Below are positions 11,457-22,179 of a stretch of DNA of 64,000 nt, piece by piece. Positions within the stretch are counted from its first letter, which is position 1. Every line of letters begins with the position of its first letter. The stretch spans positions 1,340,501 through 1,404,500 of the forward strand of contig JAZGTN010000023.1 of assembly GCA_037783415.1 (NCBI GenBank), given 5' to 3'. The translations under genes were made by a program, and so were the position numbers. The notes under the pieces were generated by a model. The model saw nothing but the letters and a program-made list of their open reading frames with translations. It made no database searches and had not been told where the DNA came from. The stretch is from Leptasterias polaris. Taxonomy: Eukaryota > Echinodermata > Asteroidea > Forcipulatida > Asteriidae.

Positions 11457-11789
11457 CAACTTACTCGGCTTCTCCTAGTTATGTTCTAACTTCACATTAA
11501 CTTTCAAGTTGATCAAAGATTCGCAAGTCTGCGTTTGCTTGCGGACAAAGCCCACTAAGAAGAATAAGCAAAACAAAGAAGAAGAAAGAAAAAAACCCAA
11601 AAAACTTACTGCCCGAACACCTAATAATGTTTTCAAGCCAGAGACCTCTCAAGGCACCATCAAACTTTATAACCCCTGTTCACCAGGCCCTAAGCAGTCT
11701 TAAAACCATCTCAACTCCAGAGTATGCAACTCCAGAGTATGCAGCTCCGCCAACCAATTGGGCTCACAGGTTGCTTAACAGTTACATCA

Positions 11790-11955
11790 ACATTCTGTAC
11801 CCTCACAGTCACCCCCATTTTACTCATGGGTCATCAGTAGCAATTGTATTTAGGTTTCTTGCTCAAGGACACACGTGTAACAACTGTGACTCGAACCCAC
11901 ATCCATATTGACTCAGTCACCAGAATTTGAGTTCACTGCGCTAGACCGATCGTCC
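11790..11955 (-). mobile_element. tRNA-Leu-type SINE (family A), decayed partial copy
   Basis: The minus-strand order matches the full copy at 21198: B-box-like GGGTTCGAGTCACAG (about 11886-11900), GTGTCCTTGAGCAAGAAACC, and an ATGGGTAAAATGGGGGTGAC-like segment. The 3' tail is missing. Confidence 0.65.
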
Positions 11956-12124
11956 AGGGCAATGCTTTGTTTGACTGAGAGCTGCTAATAAGCTATTTGC
12001 AAGTTTAAATTGAATAACGTCTGGTACAATGACCTGCCTGGTTTGCAGTCAATGCGCTGCTCATTTTGATATCCTCAGAGTAAAAACAGTGATGCTACAT
12101 ATAACATGGTTCGGGGTAAGTTTT

Positions 12125-12382
12125 CGTATAGAACCTCTAAAGCAGCCAAGCCAGGTACCCCTCTATCGTATAGAACCTCTAAAGCAGCCAAGCCAGGTAC
12201 CCCTCTATCGTATAGAACCTCTAAAGCAGCCAAGCCAGGTACCCCTCTATCGTATAGAACCTCTAAAGCAGCCAAGCCAGGTACCCCTCTATCGTATAGA
12301 ACCTCTAAAGCAGCCAAGCCAGGTACCCCTCTATCGTATAGAACCTCTAAAGCAGCCAAGCCAGGTACCCCTCTATCGTATA
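12125..12382. repeat. 42-bp minisatellite, just over six copies
   Basis: CGTATAGAACC starts units at 12125, 12167, 12209, 12251, 12293 and 12335 with no mismatch, and a seventh begins at 12377. Forty-two is divisible by three, which produces apparent repetitive proteins in several frames. None shows an independent coding signal. Confidence 0.97.
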
Positions 12383-13321
12383 TGCTAGGTGTTCACTATC
12401 TCTCAAGCAATGCAAAAGAAACTGGCTGTACATTTCACCTAAAGTACAAACAAACAAGGACAAACAAACAAGGGCTTTCTCTAGGCTGCACAAATTAACA
12501 AAAACGTTACATGTGCTGGTCAACAGGTCCATTAATTCCCCCCTTTATTGTTAAAGTCAACATTAAACATGTTAATGAGATACTATAATACAACAGTGAT
12601 TTGTGGAGGAGTACATTACCTTCCATCCTCCAATCATAAATAAACACACCATACAAGCAGCCTGTGAAAATTCAACAAATTATCTGCCCATGTTTTTTAG
12701 TGAACGCATTAAAGTTTACATATTTTCATTATCTACTTTTACGGAGTGTTGTCTTTTCTAGTGACTGTATTTTTTTTCTCAGATTGTCTGAGTTTTAATA
12801 TTGTAATTTTCAATATATTGTAAATTTCATGTTATTCAGCCTTTGGCTGCAATGTGATTTTAGCAACAAACCAATTATAAACCAATTATATCTAGTCAGT
12901 GTATTTATTTTAAAAAAAATTCTTTGCAAATTCATTAAATCATTAAAGTGAGCAACAGTGATTTAAGGGTCTCCAAATTGCATTTTTTCATATCCGAGTA
13001 CATGTACGGAGCAAGATGCTGCTGCCCATCAGTCTGGTGCCATATCTAAATTTCATTTGCTGCGGTATCTTTGGCTCTAGACTTTCACAGGTTTGAAATA
13101 CTGTACAGACGCCAGCCTTCGTTATAAAGGCACCAAAGTGTGACATGTTATATGCTGATGGTAATTTCATGAGTTGAGATGTAGTCTGTTTTCACTGCTT
13201 CGCCAAAAAGTACCAGTCAGGTATTTGAGAATGATTGTTTTGTAAAAGGTGCTTTGATCTGCTTGAGCAACTTGAATGTAAGTTTCTATGAAAAAAAGGG
13301 ACAGAGAAACAACAAGTATAT
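12383..13321. other. No gene seen
   Basis: AT-rich sequence with only short frames and no recognisable repeat family. Confidence 0.5.
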
Positions 13322-13479
13322 GCAGAGTGGCTTACATTTAAATGCAATCAGGGATATTTTGTACAACATTCAACATAAAAGGGAAAAAGTTTCCATAATC
13401 AGGGAGACTTTCAGAAAGATTGGTATATTTTCAGGGAGCTTTCTGCAGCATCAGGGAGAGTATGGCCAATTGTGCTCTG
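13322..13479. mobile_element. MITE family G, copy 1 (diverged)
   Basis: It shares AATCAGGGATATTTT, ACATTCAACATAA, AAGGGAA, AATCAGGGAG and TTTTCAGGGA with 40060-40255 in the same order. The ends GCAGAG and CTCTG are inverted. Confidence 0.65.
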
Positions 13480-14821
13480 TTTGAATGGAAATGTGGATGG
13501 TTTCTACGTAGTCAATGTTATAATGCACCAGGTTCGTAATTAATTACTTAAAGAGTCAAGTCAGCACACGTAACATGACATGTGCCTTTGATACAAAGCC
13601 AAACGACTGACACTAACTCGTCCAATCATGCACAGCCAAAAGCTTTCTGGCAATTAATTAAATCAGCGGACTTGGATAAGGAAACATATTTACATAATCA
13701 AAGCTCTATTTTCCCGAGAGAATCGATGGGCGTTTTTTACCGATGGTGTTGTTTTTTCAACTTGCCAACATCAGGCAGGGTCACCACAGGGCTCTACAGC
13801 CCTTTCCCCGCAGCGCATCTTGTTTTTCACCAATACCAATCAAAGTAATAAGACAATTGGCTAGAAGCCCTTTTAGTCTGGCAACTTTTACTAGCCAGTG
13901 CTATGACTTTACACAGAAAAGTAGAGGGTAAAATAGCCATGTGAGAGACTAACTTTAAGCAACAATTTTTTTATCAAGTTTTTGAAATAAATTCCAGGTG
14001 TTTTGTTTTTACCTATAATAAGTTTGTTGAAATGTTTGTTTCTTAATGAATCGCTACTCTTGCTTTTAGAATAAATAATCTAATGTCTTTATCAGTGTGC
14101 AGGTCTGATACTTCACAAAGATAATTGCTCTGTTACCCCGGTCATTGCCTTGGTGCCCCTTGTAATGTTCCAAGAGAAATTTACAATGTCCTCATAGATC
14201 TTTCTTTTACGAAGAAGAAGCCCTTTCAAAAACGAAGCATCAGGCCTGGTGATGCTGTCAGTATCAAACAACACAGCTCTTGACCATTTTAATCTCCTGC
14301 ACTATTCTCATTGAATTATTCCCTCTAGAATAATTATTTATAGGACATTACACCTTAATATATAATACAAATGTTTAATCACCCATGCTGGTCATTCCCT
14401 AGGGGTGTAATTACACACACCTTAAGAGAGACACAGGTGTCTTAAAGACCAAGTCACACCATAGAGAAAGGACCACTCTCTATGGTCACACAATGCAATT
14501 TACAGGCAACCAGCTCCAGGCAATCTCCATGAAGAAAATGTATTTACATTTCAGTTTTCTCATTATTTTCTTGAGGAAAGTGAGTTTAGAAGTCTGTCTG
14601 TTGTGCCACCAAAGGGTTACTTTTGCATGCAGCGCAGTTGGTTGCCTGCAAATGTAGCAAGGCCTTTACTAGGCACTTGCTTCTAGATTTTGCATGAGCA
14701 TGTCATGGCGAAATAATCTTAATGTATATTTTGGGGCAGTGGGTGGGAAGACAGAAAACTCCAAAAAGCATGCGCAAAAGTGATGAGAGCAAGTTTATGA
14801 AGTGACACCCATAGAGTGCCA
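13480..14821. other. No gene seen; one hairpin
   Basis: No domain-bearing frame. A short hairpin, ACCATAGAGA...CTCTCTATGGT, lies near 14458-14486. The 13560-13720 segment has AT-rich homeobox-like words (AATTAATTAAAT) of unknown meaning. Confidence 0.5.
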
Positions 14822-15130
14822 AGAACGAGGGGTCTAGTTCACTGGACTAAAGTTCTGGTGTTGTGATTTTGGTTCCCGGTCATGCCACTTGTGTCCTTGA
14901 TCAAGACACTCAACTTGATTGCTTGGTCATTTAGATTTCTTAGCCGTTACGTCTTGTATGTTAATCATAAGTAATCATAAATGATAAGTACTCTTAGTCT
15001 TATCATTAAAAGAAAGGAGTTTCTGACATGGTTGGCCACAGATTACACCACATCACATTGTAAACCCTTACAAGGTGCAATATTAATGGGTCTCATCATT
15101 CAAACTTAGCTCTGCATACATGTACATGTC
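14822..15130 (+). mobile_element. tRNA-Leu-type SINE (family A), diverged copy
   Basis: A decayed head (AGTTCTGGTGTTG, TTTGGTTCCCGGTCATGCC) is followed by ACTTGTGTCCTTGATCAAGA, the diagnostic body segment of this family. The distal part (ATTGTAAACCCTTACAAGGT ... CAAACTTAGCTCTG) is shared with the copy at 48635-48770. Confidence 0.65.
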
Positions 15131-15602
15131 TTAAAAGCAATGAGAGCTTTGAGTTTCCCGTCGGACGTGACAAAACGCAACATACAAACTGCATACTATT
15201 CATTATTATTATTACTAACCACACAAGAGCCTACTTGAGAAAATAGGCTTTTTGATTGATTTCTTTGAGCATGGAGAGCTTTGTACACCATAAACTCATT
15301 ATTGTACAGCCACTGTCTTTGTTAAGTTCACTGTAGGCAAAAAGCACAAATGAATAATGACTTTCATTCCACCAAAAGGGGCCCAGTCTTTTTTCTCTTT
15401 AAGTCTTTGTTTAGTAAAACCGATTTTAATGGAAGAATATCAACAGGTTAGACCGAGATCTATTAGCCAAATTCTGCATCAGTGGATGACACATGTCATT
15501 TGAATAAATTATATTTTTGAAAATTAAGACAATGAATTATTTCATCTTAATGTATATTTGTTCATATTACACTAAATTGTTTGCAGTACCCACTGCCAAT
15601 TA
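15131..15602. other. No gene seen
   Basis: No recognisable feature apart from a short ATT-rich patch near 15200. Confidence 0.5.
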
Positions 15603-15892
15603 TAGGATTTGAACTGGCCGCTCGCCACTGGTCATGCTCAGTGGTCTAGAGGTTAAAATGCCTGCTCTAGAATGAAGGTGTTGTGGGTTGAATCCAAACC
15701 AAGTCGTACGCCTGTGGATTTCGCGGAATCCACTGCAAATTACAGGATTTGAACTCGCCTCTTGTAGACGGCAAACTCAGTGGTCTAGTGGTTAGAGTAT
15801 CTGCTCTAGAATGGGGTTGGTTATGGGTTCAAATCCCAACCGAGTAGTACGCCTTTGTTTACAGTGCTTATCACACATCAGTGCAGGGTAAG
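15603..15892 (+). mobile_element. Two tandem copies of tRNA-like SINE family C
   Basis: Each copy has an inverted B-box-like ATTTGAACT upstream of a sense tRNA-like head: CAGTGGTCTAG(T/A)GGTTA, then CTGCTCTAGAATG, then GGTTCAAATCCCAACC. Head starts are near 15640 and 15770. Related copies are at 43869-44090 and, reversed, 57945-58060. The head resembles tRNA-Glu or tRNA-Gly. The poly-C run at 15893-15906 follows. Confidence 0.75.
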
Positions 15893-15906
15893 CCCCCCCC
15901 CCCCCC
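15893..15906. repeat. Poly-C run of 14
   Basis: Fourteen uninterrupted C bases. Confidence 0.95.
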
Positions 15907-16432
15907 AACATTATCAATATTTATCCTGAATACAAATTATTACATCTACTAAACTGAATTAAGTTGCATAACATCACACCGATGTATTCAGAATTGTCAT
16001 GTTGGTGCCTTTGTGTGTTATCTTGACAAACCTTGTGGATCTAATGTATTCATGTGATTGTTGCAGCATATGGTGCCTGCAATGAACCTCAGACTATGAG
16101 ACTTTTTGACTTGGTGATGAGATGGAGGCTCTCTCTTGGATCCACCAAGAGAGACAAGTTTCTCTCACAATCAAACTCATCATGTTCCCACGAATTTCAC
16201 AACATATGGTTTGTTTTGAGTGTACATTAATAATGTACAAACTCTACCTGGGAGTTCATTGCTTGTATTATTCTAAATAGATTATTTTGACGGCAGTCTC
16301 TGGTGCCCCACTACAGATGACCGGTCCTTCTCTAGAAATCACCCCCATTCATACTTTTTTGTCTTATTATTTTGACCATTTTGCATTGATCATTAATCTT
16401 TATTTAATCTGTATATGCAAGTATGAACAGAA
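15907..16432. other. No gene seen; contains one perfect hairpin
   Basis: Unrecognised sequence apart from the hairpin at 16130-16154. The phrase GCAGCATATGGTGCC near 16064 recurs near 16902, which suggests a diverged local duplication. Confidence 0.5.
16130..16154. repeat. Perfect hairpin, 10-bp stem and 5-nt loop
   Basis: TCTCTCTTGG and CCAAGAGAGA are separated by ATCCA. No T-run follows, so I do not call it a terminator. Confidence 0.8.
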
Positions 16433-16481
16433 ATAAAACAAACAAACAAACACCCCAACAACCCAACAAACAAACAAACAA
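16433..16481. repeat. (CAAA)n microsatellite, interrupted
   Basis: AAACAAACAAACAAAC and CAAACAAACAAACA flank a CCCCAACAACCC interruption. The sequence before it (TATGAACAGAAATAAAA) may be a retroposon 3' end, but this is not certain. Confidence 0.85.
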
Positions 16482-16579
16482 TAAGGTCTTCATTTCATAA
16501 AGATTTTGCTTTTTATCTTGAGCTGTTATAATTATTTTAATCATTGAATGTTTTTATTTTTCATTAATTATTTTTCCAT

Positions 16580-16593
16580 GGGGGGGGGGGGGG
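16580..16593. repeat. Poly-G run of 14
   Basis: Fourteen uninterrupted G bases within a T-rich context. Confidence 0.95.
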
Positions 16594-18005
16594 CGGGCAT
16601 ATTTTTGGTTGTGCTTGGCTACTTTTTGTTCTTCAGTAGCTCTATAAAATTGGGTCTTGTTTGTCACAGCATAAAGTGCCCATGGAGCATTTACCACTGT
16701 TCCTTAATGCTCTTCATTACAACTTGCCCTTACTTTTGCTCTTGGTGTTGTTCAAGCAATGCATTAGTTTAAATGTCATTCTTGATTTGAAGATTTGTTA
16801 CTTATTATTTTATTTCTAGGGGCTACTTTTTCTGATTACCAGTGAATCCTTGATCTTCTATGTGCAGATGTAAGACAACCTTTTCCAATAGATTGCCATT
16901 ATGGCAGCATATGGTGCCCTTAGTGTGCCTTAAACAAAATTAGACCTATGTACTTGTGTTTCAGAAAAACACCATGTAGGGATGGATGTCTGTGTTATGG
17001 AGACCTGTTATATCGGCATAGAATCGATAAGGCCATGCAAGCCAGACACTAAAGTTCAGACGGGTGGGTGGGCTGTTGATTAACAAATCTCAAATCAGGG
17101 CAGCAGCTCTGGCTTTCGGTATTTTGTTCCATTTGTGATGGGTGATGAATAGCTGGCCAGAAATTCAATAAATGCTCCCGTAATACTGAGAAGCATCTTG
17201 CGGCTTGATTTCACAAAAACCTGTGTTATTTGAGTTACTGGATGAACTCGTGACTGTCATGTGGATTTGGTTGTGTTCCTTGAGCCACAGTTTTCTTTTA
17301 ACACAAATTAATGAAAACAAATTTGGGTCAAGCACTGGGTGATGTACATTTTCAAATGGCAATAATATCCGAACATTGTAAAACACTTTTTAAGACATGT
17401 AGGACTTGGCATAACAAATAGTTTGAATTTCTGTTACTGGGAATAAATAAGTAGCTTTTGAAAATGTAATATAAACAGATCACTGATCTTATTGTTTACT
17501 TTTCAAAGCAGAAGATCTAATTTACAACGATTTAATTATGCATAAATATACATTGATTCAAACTAATAATAAAAAACCCAACCTATCTTTACAGCAATCC
17601 TAAAATTATATAATACTACTCTGGATGATCTGTCATTGCTTCAGTATGATTGAATTAACATTCACAGATATTGGTGTCAAGTTAACTACATATATGGTGG
17701 AGCACCCCATCACTTATCTTTTCATAAATGATTATATAGGCAGTGGCCCCCCAAAAAAACCCCAAAACTAAACAAGAGATCTGAGATAAGGTTTAGTTTT
17801 TGAGATATTGTCTCTAAATTTATCCATGCAGACTTAATTGAAAGAGGTGTTTGCACTTTCATGGCAAAAGAAATGGGAGTACTGTCCAAAATCAAGCAAA
17901 AAGGAAAGAAATATTGTTAAAGGATGAATAGCACTCTCTAGAACAAAGAAAAATTGCTTCCAAAACCCCTCTCAAGACTATCCACTACAAACACCAAATG
18001 TGTAG
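16594..18005. other. No gene seen
   Basis: AT-rich, no recognised repeat or coding domain. If the minus-strand exon at 18012-18168 is real, this would be part of its first intron. Confidence 0.45.
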
Positions 18006-18011
18006 ACTCAC

Positions 18012-18168
18012 CTCTGATATTGCAGCACCATTTAAATAAAAACATTCTACCACCAGAGCTGGCGCTGGCGCTGGTTGGCTCAGGCTTGTCCGCAGTGTAC
18101 CACGCATAAAAGGAATTACTGGACTCTGGTGGCATGAAGTCACGCTGGCTCATCCCTGCCCATCGCAT
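18012..18168 (-). CDS. Tentative coding exon (possibly initial), ends at a splice donor; product unknown
   Basis: On the minus strand an ATG at 18168 opens 52 codons beginning MRWAGMSQRDF and ending KWCCNIR. The frame reaches a strong donor: the last exon base is G at 18012, followed by GTGAGT (18011-18006), leaving a phase-1 intron. The frame also stays open upstream of the ATG for about 18 codons, so the exon could begin earlier, at an acceptor-like TTCAG near 18183, and be internal. Base composition is more GC-rich than the flanks and the residue mix (SFYAWYTADKPEP, then a Ser/Ala-rich stretch) is protein-like. I recognise no domain, signal peptide or family. No partner exon could be identified, so this may be chance. 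Evidence is composition plus one splice site only. Confidence 0.22.
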
Positions 18169-18183
18169 GATAGTAAGCCCCCC

Positions 18184-20439
18184 TGAACACCAACAACGAG
18201 AACCGGGTTTTTGGAGCCGGCACTATACTTAGAAGGGCGGATGACTGGTGTTTGTAGACGGGGGTGGTGCAGTTACCAGCCACAGGTGAGACGGATCATC
18301 AAGAAAGTTGTCAGCCCAACGACGGATATTAAAAATGAATGATTTTTAACGCGGCGTATTCAGGCTTGGATGAGCAGATGGTGGCAAGGACTCAATGTGG
18401 ATACAGTCTTGGTCTTATCCTCTTTGTTAGTCTGATAAATATTTTAGATAAATGAAATGACATCAAATGAATGTTCCAAGTCAACATCACATGTTATTCT
18501 AGCACCATGTTTTATCTCCACTACTGACCACTCAAAGGACGGCTCTGCATGCGTCGCATACAGCATACAGCTCAAGCAGCGATGCACCATGAAAGTTAGT
18601 CCACACACAGAGATGAAAGGGGGAAAAACATGAGTGAAATCAAAGCCGTGACCACCGGTTAATTGGATTTTGTCTGGATGACTTTTTCTCTTGAGATGAG
18701 CAAAGCTGGTGCTCAAATCCAGTTAGGTTTCCCCGCGGTGACAACCCTGCTGGAAGATCTATGCTAAATACTCCTTTTGACAGTTGTTACAGGTTGTAAA
18801 GGGGGACCATTCAGTACGACACACTATATCCCCAGTACATGCATGAAGTCAGGATTACTGATGGGATTTTAAGACATTGAAGCCGCTCTGGGCATACTTT
18901 CTGTTTGTATTCGTCGTTTGTCGCTATCTTGTGGTGATGCTTTGGAAGATGCTTTACTGCCTCAGTGTAAGCCTTGGTAATCCTTCTTTGATGATGACTT
19001 ATTAATCCAGAGGAGTGGTCCAGGCTAGCTTATTAGCGCCCACAACAGTCATTTAAACATCAAACCTCATCCAAACATAGCAAACAAAAATAATAAAAAA
19101 ACAGCACACTGCTGTATCCAACTTCAGGTTCCTGCGTTTTTTGACATGCAGTAATTGTGATGACTATCCTCTACACAAACTCATTACAATGTGACCAGGG
19201 TTTTTTCCATGACGGACGACGCCAATGCTGCGTACATAAGCTACAGGGAAGGTTTGAAGTAATGACTACTACTAGTAGTAGTAACAGTCCCAAAAGTAGA
19301 CATCAGTTACATAGATTCAGGGAAGTGAATGAAAAGCCTGCCAGCTACTGGCAGTCTGAGCACCAGCAGCAGATATATATTTGCTGCACGCTCCTCCTGA
19401 ATTCAACTCTGATGTAATGGGCTTCTCGGAGCAGATAGTGCAAAGTCATCAAATCAACTATCTGACAACAACGCCTTGTAGTAACATAACAGAGGGTCAA
19501 CGCTTTGCACTACTATGTTAAATACAAAATAGGATCCTCAACGACGGATAAAAAAAAAGGCATAAAACAAAAATAAAGTAAACAAATGTTAATGTTATGA
19601 AACAGTTAAAGTCTGTAGCCGTCCAGACATGTGCATCCTCGTGGTGTGACTTTCTACGATTCCATTGACAACACAGTGGCTGGTGATTGGGAAACCAGCT
19701 CAAGGATACATGTGAAATACTGAGTAAATACACAGAAACCAGCCAATGGCACGCCTTGTAGACACCGTGCAATGTGAAGAAACTGTGTGTGTGGGTGAGT
19801 CCTGTGTGCACGATGATGTGGAGACAGGTTGGCATGACGCAGTTAACATATATAAAAAAATCTCTGAACATCTCATTTAAGGCTTGCCACGAGATACATA
19901 GCTTGATTTATATAGTTGAATTACAGGTTGATTGTATACCAGAAGTGACAGCCGCAATTAGATAGGGTAGGGGGAAAACTCAAGTAATTACATTTCCTAA
20001 AGGAAAATTTCATTCACAAAGTAGTCAGGTATAAGATGATTTAACAACAAAAAGTATGTTTATCTGGGACTGCTGTGATCATCAATTTATATTGTCTTCA
20101 TTTTGACACAGTGATAATTGATAATATTAATCTTATGTTTCGCTGTGTACATGTAGTACAACAGATAGTACACATTTAACCTTAAATGTGTTTTTATGCA
20201 ATTTCAACAAAGGACCTCGCCTTTGGCTTCCCCCTTTAATTATCGCAAAGCCACGATCCTGCCGGTTTTAAACGGCTGTTTAAGACCTCCTGCCTACTCT
20301 TTTATTCCCTTATTTCAACCCAAGAATAACATTTGGATTAATTTTGGGGATTAGTTGCATGAAGCTGCTGAGCATACGGATATGCTAATCACTATCAGCC
20401 AGCTCACCAGCCAAAATGCAATGTCATGCTGGTGACTGC
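18184..20439. other. No supportable gene
   Basis: The first few hundred bases are relatively GC- and CpG-rich, compatible with a 5' flank of the tentative minus-strand exon. The frames at 18444-18716, 19157-19417 and 19518-19871 have no recognisable domain. A (TAG)n patch occurs near 19268-19283. Confidence 0.45.
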
Positions 20440-20710
20440 TCTAAGTTCTGACAACTCTATGTTCGATAACCCCTGATGATCTAAACGCTAGGGCTAGAAT
20501 TAGGGTTAGTTTTATCGTTAGGGTTAGACTTAGCATTTAAGGAAAAACCATTAGGGGTGGGGGACCACTATGTTCTAAGATTCCTATGTTCTGATAACCC
20601 ATCCTGATCTACTTGCTAGGGGTAGGGTTAGGGTCAGAGTCAGAATAAGGGTTAGGTTAGAAAAATACATTAGGGGTAGAGGGTAACTGATAGGGGTGTC
20701 CGAGCATAGG
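20440..20710 (+). repeat. Dispersed repeat family F, two tandem copies with TTAGGG words
   Basis: Unit one: CTCTAAGTTCTGACA, CGATAACCCCTGATGATCTA, ATTAGGGTTAG, ACCATTAGGGGTGGG. Unit two: CCTATGTTCTGATAACCC, TCCTGATCTACTTGCTAGGG, GTAGGGTTAGGG, ACATTAGGGGTAG. This is a head-to-tail pair of the family seen at 10060, 46765 and 59905. It is not telomeric. Confidence 0.75.
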
Positions 20711-21197
20711 TGGGTAACCGTGATGCTTATTGCTAGTAACTGGTTTTGCATTAAAGAGGGCCTCTAAGGCCACATTCAGTTTTGTAATGCACTTATTTTC
20801 AAATAGAAAGAGTCCTTTTGAAAGTGCAACAATTATAATAAGTCTCTAACCTCAAAGTAAAAAAAAAGGTGTAAAATGCCATTATATTTTACATTGATCC
20901 AGTGCGATTTGTTTAACTTCCAGTGACACCACCTTTCAAATAAATAGGTATGCATAAATGCCAAAATGTAAAATGAAGTTTCCACAACTTGCAAAACAGA
21001 AAATCATCTTAATTTCTGAAATCCATTTGAAAAATATAAGCAAATGTTTAGTAATGATACACAAAATTTACACAGGACTGATTTTTCCCGATAAGAATTG
21101 TACTCTATATGTGTTTGATCAAAGAGGAGTTTGAGCTATCGGTGGGGTAATCAAGAAAAAGATGTCATACAATTGAAAGTTTCTTTAACTTTGTGGC
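20711..21197. other. No gene seen
   Basis: AT-rich unrecognised sequence. Confidence 0.5.
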
Positions 21198-21554
21198 GTG
21201 TCGTGGCCGAGCGGTTAAGAGCACCGAACTCAAGCTCTGGTGTTTCTGTTCAGCAGAGTGTGGGTTCGAGTCCCGGTCGTGACACTTGTGTCCCTGAGTA
21301 AGACACTTAACTATAATTGCTTCTCTCCACCCAGGGGTAAAATGGGTACCTGTGAGGGCAGAGATGGTTCTTGTGATTGATTTAGCTTAGTAGCGCATAT
21401 ATTGCAGCACAGGCTGTATACTCCCCAGGGAGCTGAGATGGTTTAAGGAATGAAACAAAGGCCCAGTGACCAGGGGTAATAATGTCCGATGCGCTTTGAG
21501 ACGCCCTTGGGTGTGATAAAGCGCGATATAAATCCATATTATTATTATTATTAA
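21198..21554 (+). mobile_element. Full-length tRNA-Leu(CAA)-derived SINE (family A reference copy)
   Basis: The head has a pol III A box TGGCCGAGCGG (21204-21214) and B box GGTTCGAGTCC (21263-21273). The anticodon-arm-like ACTCAAGCTCTGG matches tRNA-Leu(CAA), and a long variable arm is present. The body follows with ACACTTGTGTCCCTGAGTAA and TAAAATGGGTACCTGTGAGG. The 3' domain is GATGCGCTTTGAGACGCCC ... AAAGCGCGATATAAAT, with an (ATT)n tail. Length is about 357 bp, complete from head to tail, and better preserved than the other copies. A GCGCTTTGAGA-like 3' domain is seen in deuterostome SINEs; exact family assignment needs alignment. Confidence 0.88.
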
Positions 21555-21896
21555 AGGCACTGTACTCAAAATATATATTAGCATAAAAACTTACTTGGTA
21601 ACGAGCAACGGAGAGCTGTTGATAGTATAAAACATTGTGAGAAACGTAGTTTTTGAGAAAGAGGTAATTTCTCACTAAAATAATAAAAGACTTCTGGCCA
21701 GAAGCCTTTTATTCCTATCTGAAAGCACACTAATTTGTACAACAAGGGTGTTTTTTCTTTCATCATTTTCTTGCAACTTCAATGACCAATTGAGTCCAAA
21801 TTTTCACAGGCTTGTTATTTTATGCATATGTTGGGATACACAAAGTGAGAATACTGGTCTTTGACAATTACCAAACGTGTTCAGTGCCTTTAAAAG
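21555..21896 (+). mobile_element. MITE family E, full-length copy
   Basis: It begins AAAGGCACTGTACTCAAAA directly after the SINE tail and ends TTGACAATTACCAAACGTG...GTGCCTTTAAA. AAGGCACTG at the start is mirrored by CAGTGCCTTT at the end. Internal landmarks (ACTTGGTAACGAGCAACGG, GAGCTGTTGATAGTATAAAA, AACAAGGGTG, TTCACAGGCTTGTTATTTTA) match the copies at 9073 and 7861. Confidence 0.88.
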
Positions 21897-22157
21897 GAGA
21901 ACAAAGAGTTACATTTCAACAACCATATGGAATAATTGTGCAGTATCCAGAAGCACTAGACATTAAAGCTTTGAGGCAATTGACCGTACAGACAGGTAAC
22001 CAAGAAGAACAACTTCAGCAAGTGATCTGTGTGAAATTTGTGATTAAAATGAGTCCGTTTGTTTAAATGCTAGAAGCAATCAGGTGAATCTAATCCAGCC
22101 AAGGAGCTTCAGTGAAGGGTCATCTCAGGTTGCCAGAGTGCACTATTTTGGAGAGAT
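21897..22157. other. No gene seen
   Basis: Short unsupported frame, no recognised element. Confidence 0.5.
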
Positions 22158-22179
22158 GGGGGGGGGGGGGGGGGGGGGG
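22158..22179. repeat. Poly-G run of 22
   Basis: Twenty-two uninterrupted G bases, the longest homopolymer in the window. Confidence 0.97.

Larger units (their letters stand above)
10323..11622 (+). mobile_element. 1.3 kb inverted-ended dispersed element carrying TGACGTCA palindromes (family D, copy 1)
   Basis: AGGTGTTCGG at 10323-10332 is the exact inverse of CCGAACACCT at 11613-11622. The interior has related modules: TTTGACACCTGATGACGTCA-type phrases near 10640, 11075 and 11425, and CTTCCGG...GAAGTA(G/A)AGGTCATG near 10907 and 11260. A block from about 10880 to 11120 is closely matched at about 37710-37935, and its right end is matched at about 38440-38655, so this is a repeat family. No transposase frame is visible. 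The element contains seven TGACGTCA octamers and one CTCF-like site. Confidence 0.75.

Noticed and set aside
12029..12498. Repetitive proteins over the 42-bp minisatellite
   Set aside because: Same reason: the 42-bp period keeps several frames open on both strands.
16130..16154. Rho-independent-type terminator
   Set aside because: Hairpin without a following T-run, and the DNA is eukaryotic.
21198..21285. A functional tRNA-Leu gene
   Set aside because: The head has A and B boxes but is followed by a SINE body and tail, and decayed copies occur throughout the window.
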